A DNA stretch of 64,000 nucleotides from Ochrobactrum sp. BTU1 (lineage in GTDB: Bacteria; Pseudomonadota; Alphaproteobacteria; Rhizobiales; Rhizobiaceae), in contig CP076354.1 in assembly GCA_018798825.1 (NCBI GenBank), positions 992,001-1,056,000 of the forward strand, in the 5' to 3' direction. How positions within the stretch are numbered: position 1 is the stretch's first letter; each line of letters opens with the position of its first letter. This document shows, one piece after another, positions 47,553 to 54,809 of the stretch. Below the pieces are notes generated by a model. The model searched no databases. It worked only from the letters and a program-made list of their open reading frames with translations, and was not told the origin of the DNA. Position numbers and translations under genes: made by a program.

Positions 47553-47575
47553 TGTCCGGGGCTTTTTTAATACCC
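47541..47575 (+). other. Candidate attL junction
   Basis: GGACTTAAAATCC (about 47540-47552) is the tRNA anticodon-arm core where host and phage sequence meet. Directly after, CGGAC (47539-47543) can pair with GTCCG (47554-47558) and is followed by GGGC and six T, so transcription entering from the half tRNA would meet a terminator-like structure. The exact crossover cannot be fixed without the right end or an uninterrupted relative. Confidence 0.55.
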
Positions 47576-47581
47576 TCACTC

Positions 47582-47595
47582 TTACGCTAGCGTAA
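47582..47595. repeat. Palindrome TTACGCTAGCGTAA, copy 1
   Basis: A perfect 14-bp palindrome 30 bases inside the prophage, upstream of all its genes. The same 14 bases recur at 52521, and a variant with a different centre lies at 47644. A dimeric repressor or activator site is a reasonable guess. Confidence 0.6.
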
Positions 47596-47643
47596 TGATA
47601 TCGCTTGATAATCCTTCATTTTTCACCTTGCTCGTAACAAGCG

Positions 47644-47657
47644 TTACGCAAGCGTAA
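47644..47657. repeat. Palindromic variant TTACGC-AA-GCGTAA, copy 2
   Basis: Same 6-bp arms as copies 1 and 3 with AA in place of TA at the centre. Next to it on the left CGTAAC-AAGC-GTTACG adds a second symmetrical site sharing bases. It lies about 60 bases before the first phage gene, where the early promoter should be. Confidence 0.6.
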
Positions 47658-47716
47658 GGATTATGTGACCAAAACCCTGTGACCTCGTGTCCAAACCCAC
47701 AATTCGGAGACCTCAA

Positions 47717-47827
47717 ATGCTCGCCTTTATCGGGGCCGTGACGGTCGCTCTCGTCCTCATTTTGGGTGCCTACACAGCAGCCAAACACATCTTCAAAACA
47801 GCAAAAGGAAATACCAATGAACGCTAA
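47717..47827 (+). CDS. Small single-span membrane protein
   Basis: A 36-residue frame (MLAFIGAVTVALVLILGAYT...) with one hydrophobic helix and a basic C-terminus (KHIFKTAKG). GGAGA lies 6 bases before the ATG. Its end overlaps the SPFH gene start by 11 bases, so the two are probably co-translated and may act together in the inner membrane. No family is recognised; it is the first gene of the prophage. Confidence 0.6.
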   Translation: MLAFIGAVTVALVLILGAYTAAKHIFKTAKGNTNER

Positions 47828-48662
47828 GCTTATCGCACTCGGTGCTGCCGCTCTCGTCGCCGCTTCGGCCTCTTTCGGTTCGTTCTATGTCGTTGATCAG
47901 GGTGAACGTGGCGTGGTCGTTCGCAACGGCTCGATCACAGCTGTGAAGGAAAGTGGCCTCGGCTTTAAGATGCCATTTGTTGACAGCGTTTCGATCATCG
48001 ACATCCGCTCGAAGGCCAAGACGTACACTGACGTGACCGCGATCAGTTCTGACCAGCAGGTCGCCACCTTGGCGCTCTCCTTCAATTACTCGATCCCGGG
48101 CGATAAGGCCGCTCTGGTCTACTCCGAGTACGGCAGCGAGGAGAACCTCTTGAGCCGTCTGGTTGAACGTCAGCTGATGGCACAGGTTCGCAATGTCTTT
48201 GGTCGGTACAACGCTCATCGCTCGGTGACCGAACGCGCTCAGCTCAACGCTGACATCCAGCTGGCCCTTCAGCAGTCCGTCGATGGTCCTGTCACGATTG
48301 AAACCGTGCAGATTGAGAACGTGGCTTTCTCGGAAGCATACAACGACAAGATCGAAGAGCGCATGAGCGCCGAGATTGAAGTCCAGAAGCTGAAGCAGAA
48401 CGCTGAGCGTGAGAAGGTTCAAGCGCAGATCACAGTCACGAAGGCAGAAGCTCAAGCTGGAGCAATCCGCGCAACAGCTCAGGCTCAGGCAGACGCTGTG
48501 CGACTTCAGGGTGAAGCCGAAGCTGCCGCTATCAAGGCCAAGGGTGCCGCCTTGCGGGACAACCCTACGCTCATCGACCTGACCGCAGCTGAGAAATGGA
48601 ATGGTTCGCTCCCGACGACCATGGTTCCCGGCTCAGCAACACCTTTCGTCAACGTGAAGTGA
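47817..48662 (+). CDS. SPFH/Band 7 (prohibitin-like) membrane protein encoded by the prophage
   Basis: A 281-residue protein with an N-terminal anchor (MNAKLIALGAAALVAASASF) and an SPFH domain (about 25-190: VVDQGERGVVVRNGS, LGFKMPFVDSV, IETVQIENVAFSEAY). A long Ala/Glu/Gln-rich helix (about 190-250; AQAQADAVRLQGEAEAAAIK) follows, as in prohibitins and HflK/HflC. These proteins form membrane-bound rings and often restrain proteases such as FtsH. In a phage it may alter the host membrane or block other phages; that is inference. The ATG at 47817 has AAGGAAA upstream; the longer frame upstream overlaps the small membrane gene. Confidence 0.85.
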   Translation: MNAKLIALGAAALVAASASFGSFYVVDQGERGVVVRNGSITAVKESGLGFKMPFVDSVSIIDIRSKAKTYTDVTAISSDQQVATLALSFNYSIPGDKAALVYSEYGSEENLLSRLVERQLMAQVRNVFGRYNAHRSVTERAQLNADIQLALQQSVDGPVTIETVQIENVAFSEAYNDKIEERMSAEIEVQKLKQNAEREKVQAQITVTKAEAQAGAIRATAQAQADAVRLQGEAEAAAIKAKGAALRDNPTLIDLTAAEKWNGSLPTTMVPGSATPFVNVK

Positions 48663-48669
48663 GGCACCC

Positions 48670-49365
48670 ATGCGCAACCACGGTAAAGTCATCGGCCCTT
48701 CAATAGCCGACAATAAGAGCCTCCTGACGAAGCTCATCCAGCAGGAGCCGATGCTGTTCGGCGCTGAGGCGAAGTTTGCTGAAAAGCAAGGGGGTCCTTT
48801 AACGGACCTCGCTTTGTTGGCTCTGGAGAACATCGGAGTAGACCGAACAGACCTTCTGGTTGACACACGGTCACACATGCTGAAGCCCGGATGGTTCCCT
48901 GCGATCCCCGGCTGGCACTGCGATGAGATGCCTAGAGGAGACGATGGACAGCCCGACATCGACCTCCTTCCAGAAAATGATTTGCGCCCACGTCATTATC
49001 TAATCGTTTTGGACGCCGGGACCGAGGCTATGACGCATTTCCTGTCCGGCAAATGCCGAAATTACATGGCGCTCGATGACGGTCTTATTGAACATGATAA
49101 GGCGCTACAGCGAGGTGAAGAAAGCACAGTCTGGGGACAATGTGACAGCATAATCCGCAAGTCTGTTGATCCTGAGTTTATCGAGAGGTCGCTTTCCGGT
49201 CACCTTTACGAGTTCGGTCAGTTCGACTTTCACACGGCGACTTCAGCCAAGCTTGACGGATGGCGTTGGTTCTTCCGGGCAACGACGAAATCGAAACGTC
49301 CGGTTGCAAACGAAATCCGAAGGCAAGTTCAGGTTTACCTCGGCAACGAGAACGGAGGCTGGTGA
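48670..49365 (+). CDS. Candidate 2-oxoglutarate/Fe(II)-dependent oxygenase-like protein
   Basis: A 231-residue protein with residues in the order expected for a double-stranded beta-helix oxygenase: H83-x-D85 in PGWHCDEMPR, a distal His188 in FDFHTATS and an Arg199 exactly eleven positions later (H-x10-R) in GWRWFFRAT. Flanking PRHYLIVLDAG and THFLSG suit core strands. The whole-protein family is not recognised, so the fold is an inference from motif spacing. Phage oxygenases of this type may modify DNA bases, proteins or small molecules. It lies in the early block between SPFH and NUDIX genes. Confidence 0.5.
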   Translation: MRNHGKVIGPSIADNKSLLTKLIQQEPMLFGAEAKFAEKQGGPLTDLALLALENIGVDRTDLLVDTRSHMLKPGWFPAIPGWHCDEMPRGDDGQPDIDLLPENDLRPRHYLIVLDAGTEAMTHFLSGKCRNYMALDDGLIEHDKALQRGEESTVWGQCDSIIRKSVDPEFIERSLSGHLYEFGQFDFHTATSAKLDGWRWFFRATTKSKRPVANEIRRQVQVYLGNENGGW

Positions 49366-49366
49366 A

Positions 49367-49822
49367 ATGGATCAACCAATCGCTTACACTAAGGAAGGGC
49401 GTCCGCTCTTCGATAACACACCTACGGTTGTCTGCATGTTGGTGCCTGATCGACGATACCTAAAGCTTCTCGCTGTACGTCGAGCCAATATGCCCGGAAG
49501 GGGACTGCTTGGTCTGCCCGGAGGTTACCATATGCGTGACGAGACGTGGCAGGAAGGTGGCGCAAGGGAAGTCAAAGAGGAGACAGGTTACAGTGTCGAT
49601 CCTCAGACAGCAGCTCTGCAAAGCCTCGTGACCGATGAATACGGGAACAATCTGGTCATTGCCTATGCAAATGCGCCGGAAGCTTTCCAACTTTCAATCC
49701 AAGACGCATCAGAGGTGCAGGAAGTTCTCTGGCTTGAGAGCGCCCTTACGGCTGAAGATTGGGCGTTCCCTCGGCATTACGAGGCAGCGAAGCGTTATTT
49801 CGAAACAGGCAGGCGCAAATGA
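49367..49822 (+). CDS. NUDIX hydrolase encoded by the prophage
   Basis: A 151-residue protein with a complete NUDIX box: GGYHMRDETWQEGGAREVKE followed by ETGY, fitting G-x5-E-x7-RE-V-x-EE-x-G. It may clean up damaged or excess nucleotides, or act on NAD- or RNA-cap-like substrates; ADP-ribose-type hydrolases are close in form. The ATG at 49367 has GGAGG 8 bases upstream; an upstream frame starting 49166 lies inside the preceding gene. The stop overlaps the next ATG (ATGA). Confidence 0.9.
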   Translation: MDQPIAYTKEGRPLFDNTPTVVCMLVPDRRYLKLLAVRRANMPGRGLLGLPGGYHMRDETWQEGGAREVKEETGYSVDPQTAALQSLVTDEYGNNLVIAYANAPEAFQLSIQDASEVQEVLWLESALTAEDWAFPRHYEAAKRYFETGRRK

Positions 49823-50001
49823 AGCGCGTCCGTATCGTGACCGACAGACACGGGCAGTATCTCCTTGAACGTCAGCTCAGCGAAACGTGGTGGGCGACAG
49901 TCAAGGACCCGCGAGGCCACGTCATTCGTGAAGACAACCTAGAGGTCATCCGTGAAATCGCCGGGGAGTTCTACCCGGACCACGAGCTAAGCGTCCTCTA
50001 A
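49819..50001 (+). CDS. Hypothetical phage protein, 60 residues
   Basis: Translationally coupled to the NUDIX gene by an ATGA overlap. The small protein has a central WWATVKDPRGHVI segment and an acidic end (FYPDHELSVL); it is probably soluble. No family is recognised. It lies 20 bases before the RNA polymerase gene. Confidence 0.7.
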   Translation: MKRVRIVTDRHGQYLLERQLSETWWATVKDPRGHVIREDNLEVIREIAGEFYPDHELSVL

Positions 50002-50021
50002 ACCACACCGGAAAATCAGCA

Positions 50022-52517
50022 ATGAATGCACTCACGCCTATCCAAGGGGCGGTTGAGCTTGACCCCGCTTATCTCCGTCAGATTGACCTTGAGATTGAAA
50101 TGGTTGGGCTGGGCAAGGACCGCTACTGGGCCAGAACCAAGAAAGACATTGAGAAGGACCGGGGCGCAGGCACCCAGACTGGACGCTACTTAGTTCAGCA
50201 GGTGATTGGCCCACTCGCTGGAGGCATCAAGCTATTCGTTGACGATGCCTATTCAGGACGCCCCGGTCCAAGGGCGGTTGCCGCCAAGTTGATCAAGGAT
50301 ATGGACTTTGAAGTCGTCGCTTACCTTGCCGTGAGGGCATTGATCAGTCGTCTTCTGTTCAAACCTAACGTGCCGATGCTTGGACTTGCACGGTTGATCG
50401 GCAATTCCATCGAAGCAGAAGCTCGTTTCGCCTCCTTCGAAGCCACTGCACCGGCTCTTTATAATACCATTGACCGGAACCTTACCAAGACAGGCGCGAC
50501 ACCCAGCCATAAGGCGCTCGTGTTGAAATACGCGATGGGCAAGAACGATCTGCCTTGGGACAGCTGGACAAGGACCGATTGCATCCACCTTGGGATGAAG
50601 CTCATTGAGTTGTGTCAGGAATACTCAGGGATCATTGAGTTCGCTGAGCAGCAAGTGACATTCAGCGGAGCGTACAAATCTCAGTACCTCGTGAACTTCA
50701 CACCCAAGGTGGACGAGTGGGTAAAGCAATCGCTCGTCAAAGGTGCAGACTTCCATCCGCTCTACTTGCCGACGATTATCCGGCCCAAACCTTGGACCTC
50801 GTTGGAAGGTGGCGGTTACTACAGCAACGCTGTGAAGCCCCTTAGGCTCGTCAGAGGGATGCGTAAGGCTCACCGAAAGCTTCTCGAAGAGGCGGACCTG
50901 AGCACGGTCTTTGCGGGTGTCAATGCAATCCAAGAGACGCCTTGGCAGATCAACACAAGCGTCCTCGACGTTATGCAACAGCTTGCCAAGACGAACTCAA
51001 GCATTGCCGGAATGGTTCCCGAGGATGACCTGAAGCTTCCCGATAAGCCTCACGATATCGAAACCAATGAAGAAGCCCTGCGGACATGGAAGTGGGCAGC
51101 TCGTGACGTACATGTCGCGAACATCCGGCTTCGCAATGATCGCCTGAAACAGGAACAGCTCCTCGACCTCGCTGAGCGGTTCCGCAATGAGAACGCTGTG
51201 TATTTCCCTCACACCCTGGACTTCAGGGGCAGGGCGTATCCAGTTCCTCAGGCGCTCAATCCGCAGGGCAGCGATCCAGTCAAAGCTCTGCTCAGGTTCA
51301 CTGAAGGGAAACCTTTGGGCGAACACGGCAAGCGCTGGCTAGCAATTCACGGGGCAAACTGCTTCGGTGTGGATAAGGTTCCTTTTGAGGACCGAGTTGC
51401 GTGGGTACACGAGAACTCATACGAAATCTGGAAATGCGCAATGGAGCCGCTGGACAGCCTTTGGTGGACCGAAGCTGACAGCCCTTGGTGTTTCCTAGCG
51501 TTCTGTTTCGAGTGGGCCGGGGTGCATCACGCAGGAGAAGCCTTTGTCTCTCATCTGCCTGTTGCTCTGGACGGTTCGTGTAACGGTCTTCAGCATTTCA
51601 GCGCCATGCTTCGTGATCCTGTCGGAGGTGCCGCAGTCAATCTGATACCTTCAGATCGACCTCAGGACATTTACAAGCAGGTCGCTGACGTGGTGCTGGG
51701 CAAGCTCAAGGTCTTCGCTAACGGGGAAGACGAAGACAGCGAGGAAGCCGCGCAGAAGTCCAGATGGGCCTACGCATGGCGACACTTCGGGATCGACAGG
51801 AAGGTTACCAAGCGTCCTGTTATGGTCCTACCTTACGGCGGAACCGCTCGGTCCTGCTTGAAGTATGTGGATGAAGCCGTTCGCGAAAAGATTGCAGGAG
51901 GTAAAGAACACAACCTAGGGGAGGAGCTTGGGCAAGCGGTTGCTTGGCTTTCAAGTCTCGTCTGGTCCAGCATCGGTGACGTTGTGGTTGCCGCTAGGGA
52001 AGCCATGGACTGGCTCCAAGGGGCGGCGAGGGTGGCTGCTAAGGAGAACAAACCGCTGTCTTGGGTGACACCGAGCGGCTTCATTGTTTATCAGGCTATC
52101 TTCAACACTCGCCTCCATAGGGTCAAAACGAAGGTTGCAGGAGATTTGCTTTACTTTGGCGATCTTCAAGAGACCTCCAAGATCAACCCGAACAAACAGG
52201 CGACAAGCCTTAGTCCAAACTACGTCCACTCAATGGATGCATCAGCGATGATGCTCACTGTCGCTCACATGTGGAAAGCGGGTTTCCGTTCTTTCGCAAT
52301 GATCCACGACAGCTACGCAGTACATGCGTGTGACACTCAAATGCTTTCAGACGTTCTTCGACAGGAGTTCGTGAGGATGTATCGAGTGAACCCTCTTGTC
52401 GCTTTCAAACATAGAATAGCGGTGACTTTAGAAGACCCAGACAAACTTAAAGACCTCCCAGCCTCAGGCACTCTTCAAATAGAAGAGGTGCTTAAGTCTG
52501 CCTTTTTTTTCGCATAA
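50022..52517 (+). CDS. T7-like single-subunit DNA-directed RNA polymerase
   Basis: An 831-residue phage RNA polymerase (T7 gp1 is 883). Catalytic elements are in place: DFRGRAYPVP, motif A ALDGSCNGLQHF with Asp517, motif B TKRPVMVLPYGG with Lys597 and Tyr605, and motif C MIHDSYAVHA with Asp763. The end SAFFFA corresponds to the FAFA end of T7 polymerase, which reaches the active site. It should transcribe the middle and late phage genes from its own promoters, candidates for which are at 52545 and 61856. Early transcription must come from the host polymerase. The last codons lie in a run of eight T. Confidence 0.97.
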   Translation: MNALTPIQGAVELDPAYLRQIDLEIEMVGLGKDRYWARTKKDIEKDRGAGTQTGRYLVQQVIGPLAGGIKLFVDDAYSGRPGPRAVAAKLIKDMDFEVVAYLAVRALISRLLFKPNVPMLGLARLIGNSIEAEARFASFEATAPALYNTIDRNLTKTGATPSHKALVLKYAMGKNDLPWDSWTRTDCIHLGMKLIELCQEYSGIIEFAEQQVTFSGAYKSQYLVNFTPKVDEWVKQSLVKGADFHPLYLPTIIRPKPWTSLEGGGYYSNAVKPLRLVRGMRKAHRKLLEEADLSTVFAGVNAIQETPWQINTSVLDVMQQLAKTNSSIAGMVPEDDLKLPDKPHDIETNEEALRTWKWAARDVHVANIRLRNDRLKQEQLLDLAERFRNENAVYFPHTLDFRGRAYPVPQALNPQGSDPVKALLRFTEGKPLGEHGKRWLAIHGANCFGVDKVPFEDRVAWVHENSYEIWKCAMEPLDSLWWTEADSPWCFLAFCFEWAGVHHAGEAFVSHLPVALDGSCNGLQHFSAMLRDPVGGAAVNLIPSDRPQDIYKQVADVVLGKLKVFANGEDEDSEEAAQKSRWAYAWRHFGIDRKVTKRPVMVLPYGGTARSCLKYVDEAVREKIAGGKEHNLGEELGQAVAWLSSLVWSSIGDVVVAAREAMDWLQGAARVAAKENKPLSWVTPSGFIVYQAIFNTRLHRVKTKVAGDLLYFGDLQETSKINPNKQATSLSPNYVHSMDASAMMLTVAHMWKAGFRSFAMIHDSYAVHACDTQMLSDVLRQEFVRMYRVNPLVAFKHRIAVTLEDPDKLKDLPASGTLQIEEVLKSAFFFA
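52471..52512 (+). terminator. Possible terminator overlapping the end of the RNA polymerase gene
   Basis: GCACTCTTC (about 52470-52478) and GAAGAGGTGC (about 52483-52492) form a short imperfect stem, followed after 10 bases by eight T. T7 also ends early transcription shortly after its polymerase gene. The distance between stem and T run makes this uncertain. Confidence 0.35.
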
Positions 52518-52520
52518 TCG

Positions 52521-52534
52521 TTACGCTAGCGTAA
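52521..52534. repeat. Palindrome TTACGCTAGCGTAA, copy 3
   Basis: Identical to the palindrome at 47582. Directly after it TTACGGTAA (52538-52546) forms another small symmetrical site that runs into the candidate phage promoter at 52545. The location suggests control of the switch from early to middle transcription. Confidence 0.6.
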
Positions 52535-52544
52535 GTGTTACGGT

Positions 52545-52562
52545 AATAGGTTGCACAGTAGC
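52545..52562 (+). promoter_or_regulatory. Candidate phage RNA polymerase promoter, middle genes
   Basis: AATAGGTTGCACAGTAGC occurs in the window only here and at 61856. It lies 28 bases after the RNA polymerase stop and before the replication genes, the place of T7 class II promoters. The TAGG...GCACA...TAG pattern recalls the SP6 and K11 polymerase promoters. Length, spacing and position support a promoter; transcription start and exact limits are unknown. Confidence 0.7.
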
Positions 52563-52609
52563 CTTTCAGGTTTCTGTCTCCCTCAAACAACACATGAGGT
52601 TCACCTTAC

Positions 52610-52837
52610 ATGAACAATAAGATCACCATTCGTTACGGCGCAGCTCACCACTCGGTTTCTGTCGGGGATGTGACAATCGACTTCTGCAAAGCGCATCGTG
52701 ACGTTCGTTACCAGACACGTAAGACCGTTATCGAAGGTCTCCGTGAGCTGGGCTATTTCGGGGAGCAGGGTAAGCGCCGCAAGGTCACCCGCTTCAAGGG
52801 CAAGAAGGGCCACGGGACCCTCGTCCGTCATGGCTGA
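52610..52837 (+). CDS. Hypothetical phage protein, 75 residues
   Basis: First gene after the candidate middle promoter. It is basic and Gly/Lys-rich, with KVTRFKGKKGHGTLVRHG at the end, suggesting nucleic-acid contact. GAGGTT lies upstream of the ATG. Its last eight bases overlap the next gene. The position matches the small T7 class II genes that alter host functions, but no family is recognised. Confidence 0.7.
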   Translation: MNNKITIRYGAAHHSVSVGDVTIDFCKAHRDVRYQTRKTVIEGLRELGYFGEQGKRRKVTRFKGKKGHGTLVRHG

Positions 52838-52925
52838 CTTGGGCATTATCTTCACAGGATTGGTTCTGGCAGCAGCCATGATCTACCTCGCCATGAGCGA
52901 TGGAGGGCCAACTCTCCATGCCTAG
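52830..52925 (+). CDS. Small single-span membrane protein, 31 residues
   Basis: MADLGIIFTGLVLAAAMIYL is followed by a short polar end (AMSDGGPTLHA). One membrane helix and little else. It overlaps both neighbours by eight bases, as is usual in this block. It could be a small membrane effector; it is too short for a classic holin. Confidence 0.5.
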   Translation: MADLGIIFTGLVLAAAMIYLAMSDGGPTLHA

Positions 52926-53184
52926 GTTCAACCGTGACGTGATGCATATGGCGCAGCCTAAGGCTGTATCCGATGCCTCCCTTACAATCCTTAACGTGCT
53001 CCAAGACAGCCGACCTGAGGTCCAGATTATGGGCGCTGCTGCTGTCTTCCTAGCGTTGTCTGAACACCTGAAGGTCCCCGCACAGGACGTGTTCACCGCA
53101 ACCAAGAACCTCATCAACGATCAGGACGGAAAGCGTGTCGAGTTCCGCGCCGTCCAAGCTTATCTCGAAGGAGAATTGAATTGA
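52918..53184 (+). CDS. Hypothetical phage protein, 88 residues
   Basis: Predicted mostly helical, with TILNVLQDSRPEVQIMGAAA in the middle and an end reading QAYLEGELN. No family is recognised. ATG 52918 is chosen for GGAGGG 10 bases upstream; ATG 52900 would add six residues. The stop shares TTGA with the next start. Confidence 0.7.
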   Translation: MPRFNRDVMHMAQPKAVSDASLTILNVLQDSRPEVQIMGAAAVFLALSEHLKVPAQDVFTATKNLINDQDGKRVEFRAVQAYLEGELN

Positions 53185-53531
53185 CCAAGACCATTTTTAA
53201 AGCCGGTGACCGCGTTCGACGCCTCCGCTGCAATAACACACACCAAATGCCCGTAGGTAGTGAATGGACCATCTCCGATTTCCGACCTGATGGATATTTC
53301 CTTGTTGAAGGAAGTTTCCCCTATGGCTGCGATCCAAAATATTTCGAGCTAGTCGTCCCCGCCAAGAAGCCTCAGCCGAACCTCAAGGCCAACTTCAGCA
53401 TCCCTCGGGACATCCTCACACAAGCTGCCGAAGCTTACGTCAAGGAAGTCTACGGCGTCACGCTTGCATCAGCCAAGCTTCCTTACGGTACGGCACTGGT
53501 TCCACTTCATGCGGAGGTGGCTGCACGATGA
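53181..53531 (+). CDS. Hypothetical phage protein with small beta-domain, tandem paralogue 1
   Basis: A 116-residue protein starting at TTG (53181), with GGAG 8 bases upstream. The N-terminal FKAGDRVRRLR and MPVGSEWTI look like a small SH3-like beta domain. A linker, FELVVPAKKPQPNLKANF, leads to a short helical tail. The next gene has the same plan and linker, so the pair arose by duplication. Function unknown. Confidence 0.7.
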   Translation: MTKTIFKAGDRVRRLRCNNTHQMPVGSEWTISDFRPDGYFLVEGSFPYGCDPKYFELVVPAKKPQPNLKANFSIPRDILTQAAEAYVKEVYGVTLASAKLPYGTALVPLHAEVAAR

Positions 53532-53911
53532 GCACTGTTTTTAATGTTGGTGACCGCTTCCGTTTCATCCGCGACAACTCCAATGGTGGCGCTCGGTTCG
53601 GTACGATAGGTGAAAATTTCGAAGTGAAGGGGGTAAGTCATTCCCCATCTCGATACGGCGATCAAATCACTTACCATCGTCCGGGCGTAACCTTCGATGT
53701 CAATGTTCCCGTCAAAGACATCGAGCTGGTCGTCCCTGCCAAGACGCCCCAGTCTCCCATTAAGGCGACCTTCGAGTTCTCTCGTGTCGAGATTGAAGAA
53801 GCGATGCGGGACTACGTGAGCAAGAAGCTTGGGCTCCGTCTCAGGCATACCACAGGAAGCCTCACGAGTGCTGAAGTGGTGACCGTCACAGCCGAGGTCA
53901 TTCCCGCATGA
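53528..53911 (+). CDS. Hypothetical phage protein with small beta-domain, tandem paralogue 2
   Basis: A 127-residue protein similar to the preceding one: FNVGDRFRFIR at the start, IELVVPAKTPQSPIKATF as linker, and an AMRDYVSKKLGL helix. ATGA overlaps the previous stop. Sequence between the matched blocks has diverged, which suggests an old duplication. Function unknown. Confidence 0.7.
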   Translation: MSTVFNVGDRFRFIRDNSNGGARFGTIGENFEVKGVSHSPSRYGDQITYHRPGVTFDVNVPVKDIELVVPAKTPQSPIKATFEFSRVEIEEAMRDYVSKKLGLRLRHTTGSLTSAEVVTVTAEVIPA

Positions 53912-54033
53912 GCCTCCTCCGCAAAGCAATCCTCACCCTCAAGATGGGCAATCCAATCCCGGCTGATGTCTGGATGAAGCTCTCCGCTCGTGGCTACGAC
54001 ATGCCACGTCTCGAAGCCAAGTACGCAATCTAA
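53908..54033 (+). CDS. Hypothetical phage protein, 41 residues
   Basis: MSLLRKAILTLKMGNPIPAD, then VWMKLSARGYDMPRLEAKYAI. It is basic and probably a helix pair. ATGA overlap with the previous stop. The short length leaves doubt, but the coupling and lack of any gap favour a real gene. Confidence 0.55.
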   Translation: MSLLRKAILTLKMGNPIPADVWMKLSARGYDMPRLEAKYAI

Positions 54034-54054
54034 TCAAAAGGAATACCCGAACAC

Positions 54055-54807
54055 ATGGCAAATGAAACATACAAGAAGAACCCGAAGTTTATGTCACCAA
54101 AGGGTACAGCTGTTTACCCTAAGCTGACCGAACCTGACTACGGCACCGCTGAATACCCTAAGCCAGACGGCGAATACTCGGTCAAGCTTCGCATGTCGAA
54201 AGACGAAGCTGAGGCATTCCTTGATACTAAGGGCAGCGATGGTCGCACTTTGCGTCAGGTCCATGAGGAAGCCGTTGAGGCAGCTCAGGTCGAGTTCGAT
54301 AAGCTGGACATGGCGAAGAAGAAGAAGCTGGAGAAGCAGGACATTAAGGGTCCTAAGGCTCACCCAATTTATTCTGAAGTGCTCGATAAGGAAACCGGCG
54401 AGGAAACCGGCGATGTCGAGTTCAAGTTCAAGAAGAAGGCTTCAGGTGTCCGAAAGAAGGACAACAAGAAGTGGACCGCTAAGCCTGACCTCTTCGACGC
54501 TAAAGGCAACAAGCTGGGCAAAGGTGTCAGTATCTGGGGTGGTTCTACGCTCAAGGTTAATTTCGAAGCGTCGAACTTCCTAGTGAACGGCTCTTGGCTG
54601 GTCGGCCTCACGCTATTCCTCAACGCTGCTCAGGTCATTGATCTTGTGTCTAACGGCCAGCGTGACGCTTCGGGCTACGGCTTCGAAGCTGAAGAAGGTT
54701 ACGAGTATGATCCTGAGGATTACCGTGAAGAGGACAATAGCTCCTCCGAAGGTGGTTCTGAAGGCAACGACGACAACGGCCCAGCGGACGGCGACGAAGA
54801 CTTCTAA
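54055..54807 (+). CDS. Single-stranded DNA-binding protein, T7 gp2.5-like
   Basis: A 250-residue protein with the gp2.5 plan: an OB-fold core (about 20-200; FMSPKGTAVYPKLTEPDYGT, SIWGGSTLKVNF) and an acidic tail ending GDEDF. In T7 the acidic tail and its final Phe contact DNA polymerase and primase-helicase. It coats single strands during replication and recombination. Confidence 0.9.
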   Translation: MANETYKKNPKFMSPKGTAVYPKLTEPDYGTAEYPKPDGEYSVKLRMSKDEAEAFLDTKGSDGRTLRQVHEEAVEAAQVEFDKLDMAKKKKLEKQDIKGPKAHPIYSEVLDKETGEETGDVEFKFKKKASGVRKKDNKKWTAKPDLFDAKGNKLGKGVSIWGGSTLKVNFEASNFLVNGSWLVGLTLFLNAAQVIDLVSNGQRDASGYGFEAEEGYEYDPEDYREEDNSSSEGGSEGNDDNGPADGDEDF

Positions 54808-54809
54808 GC

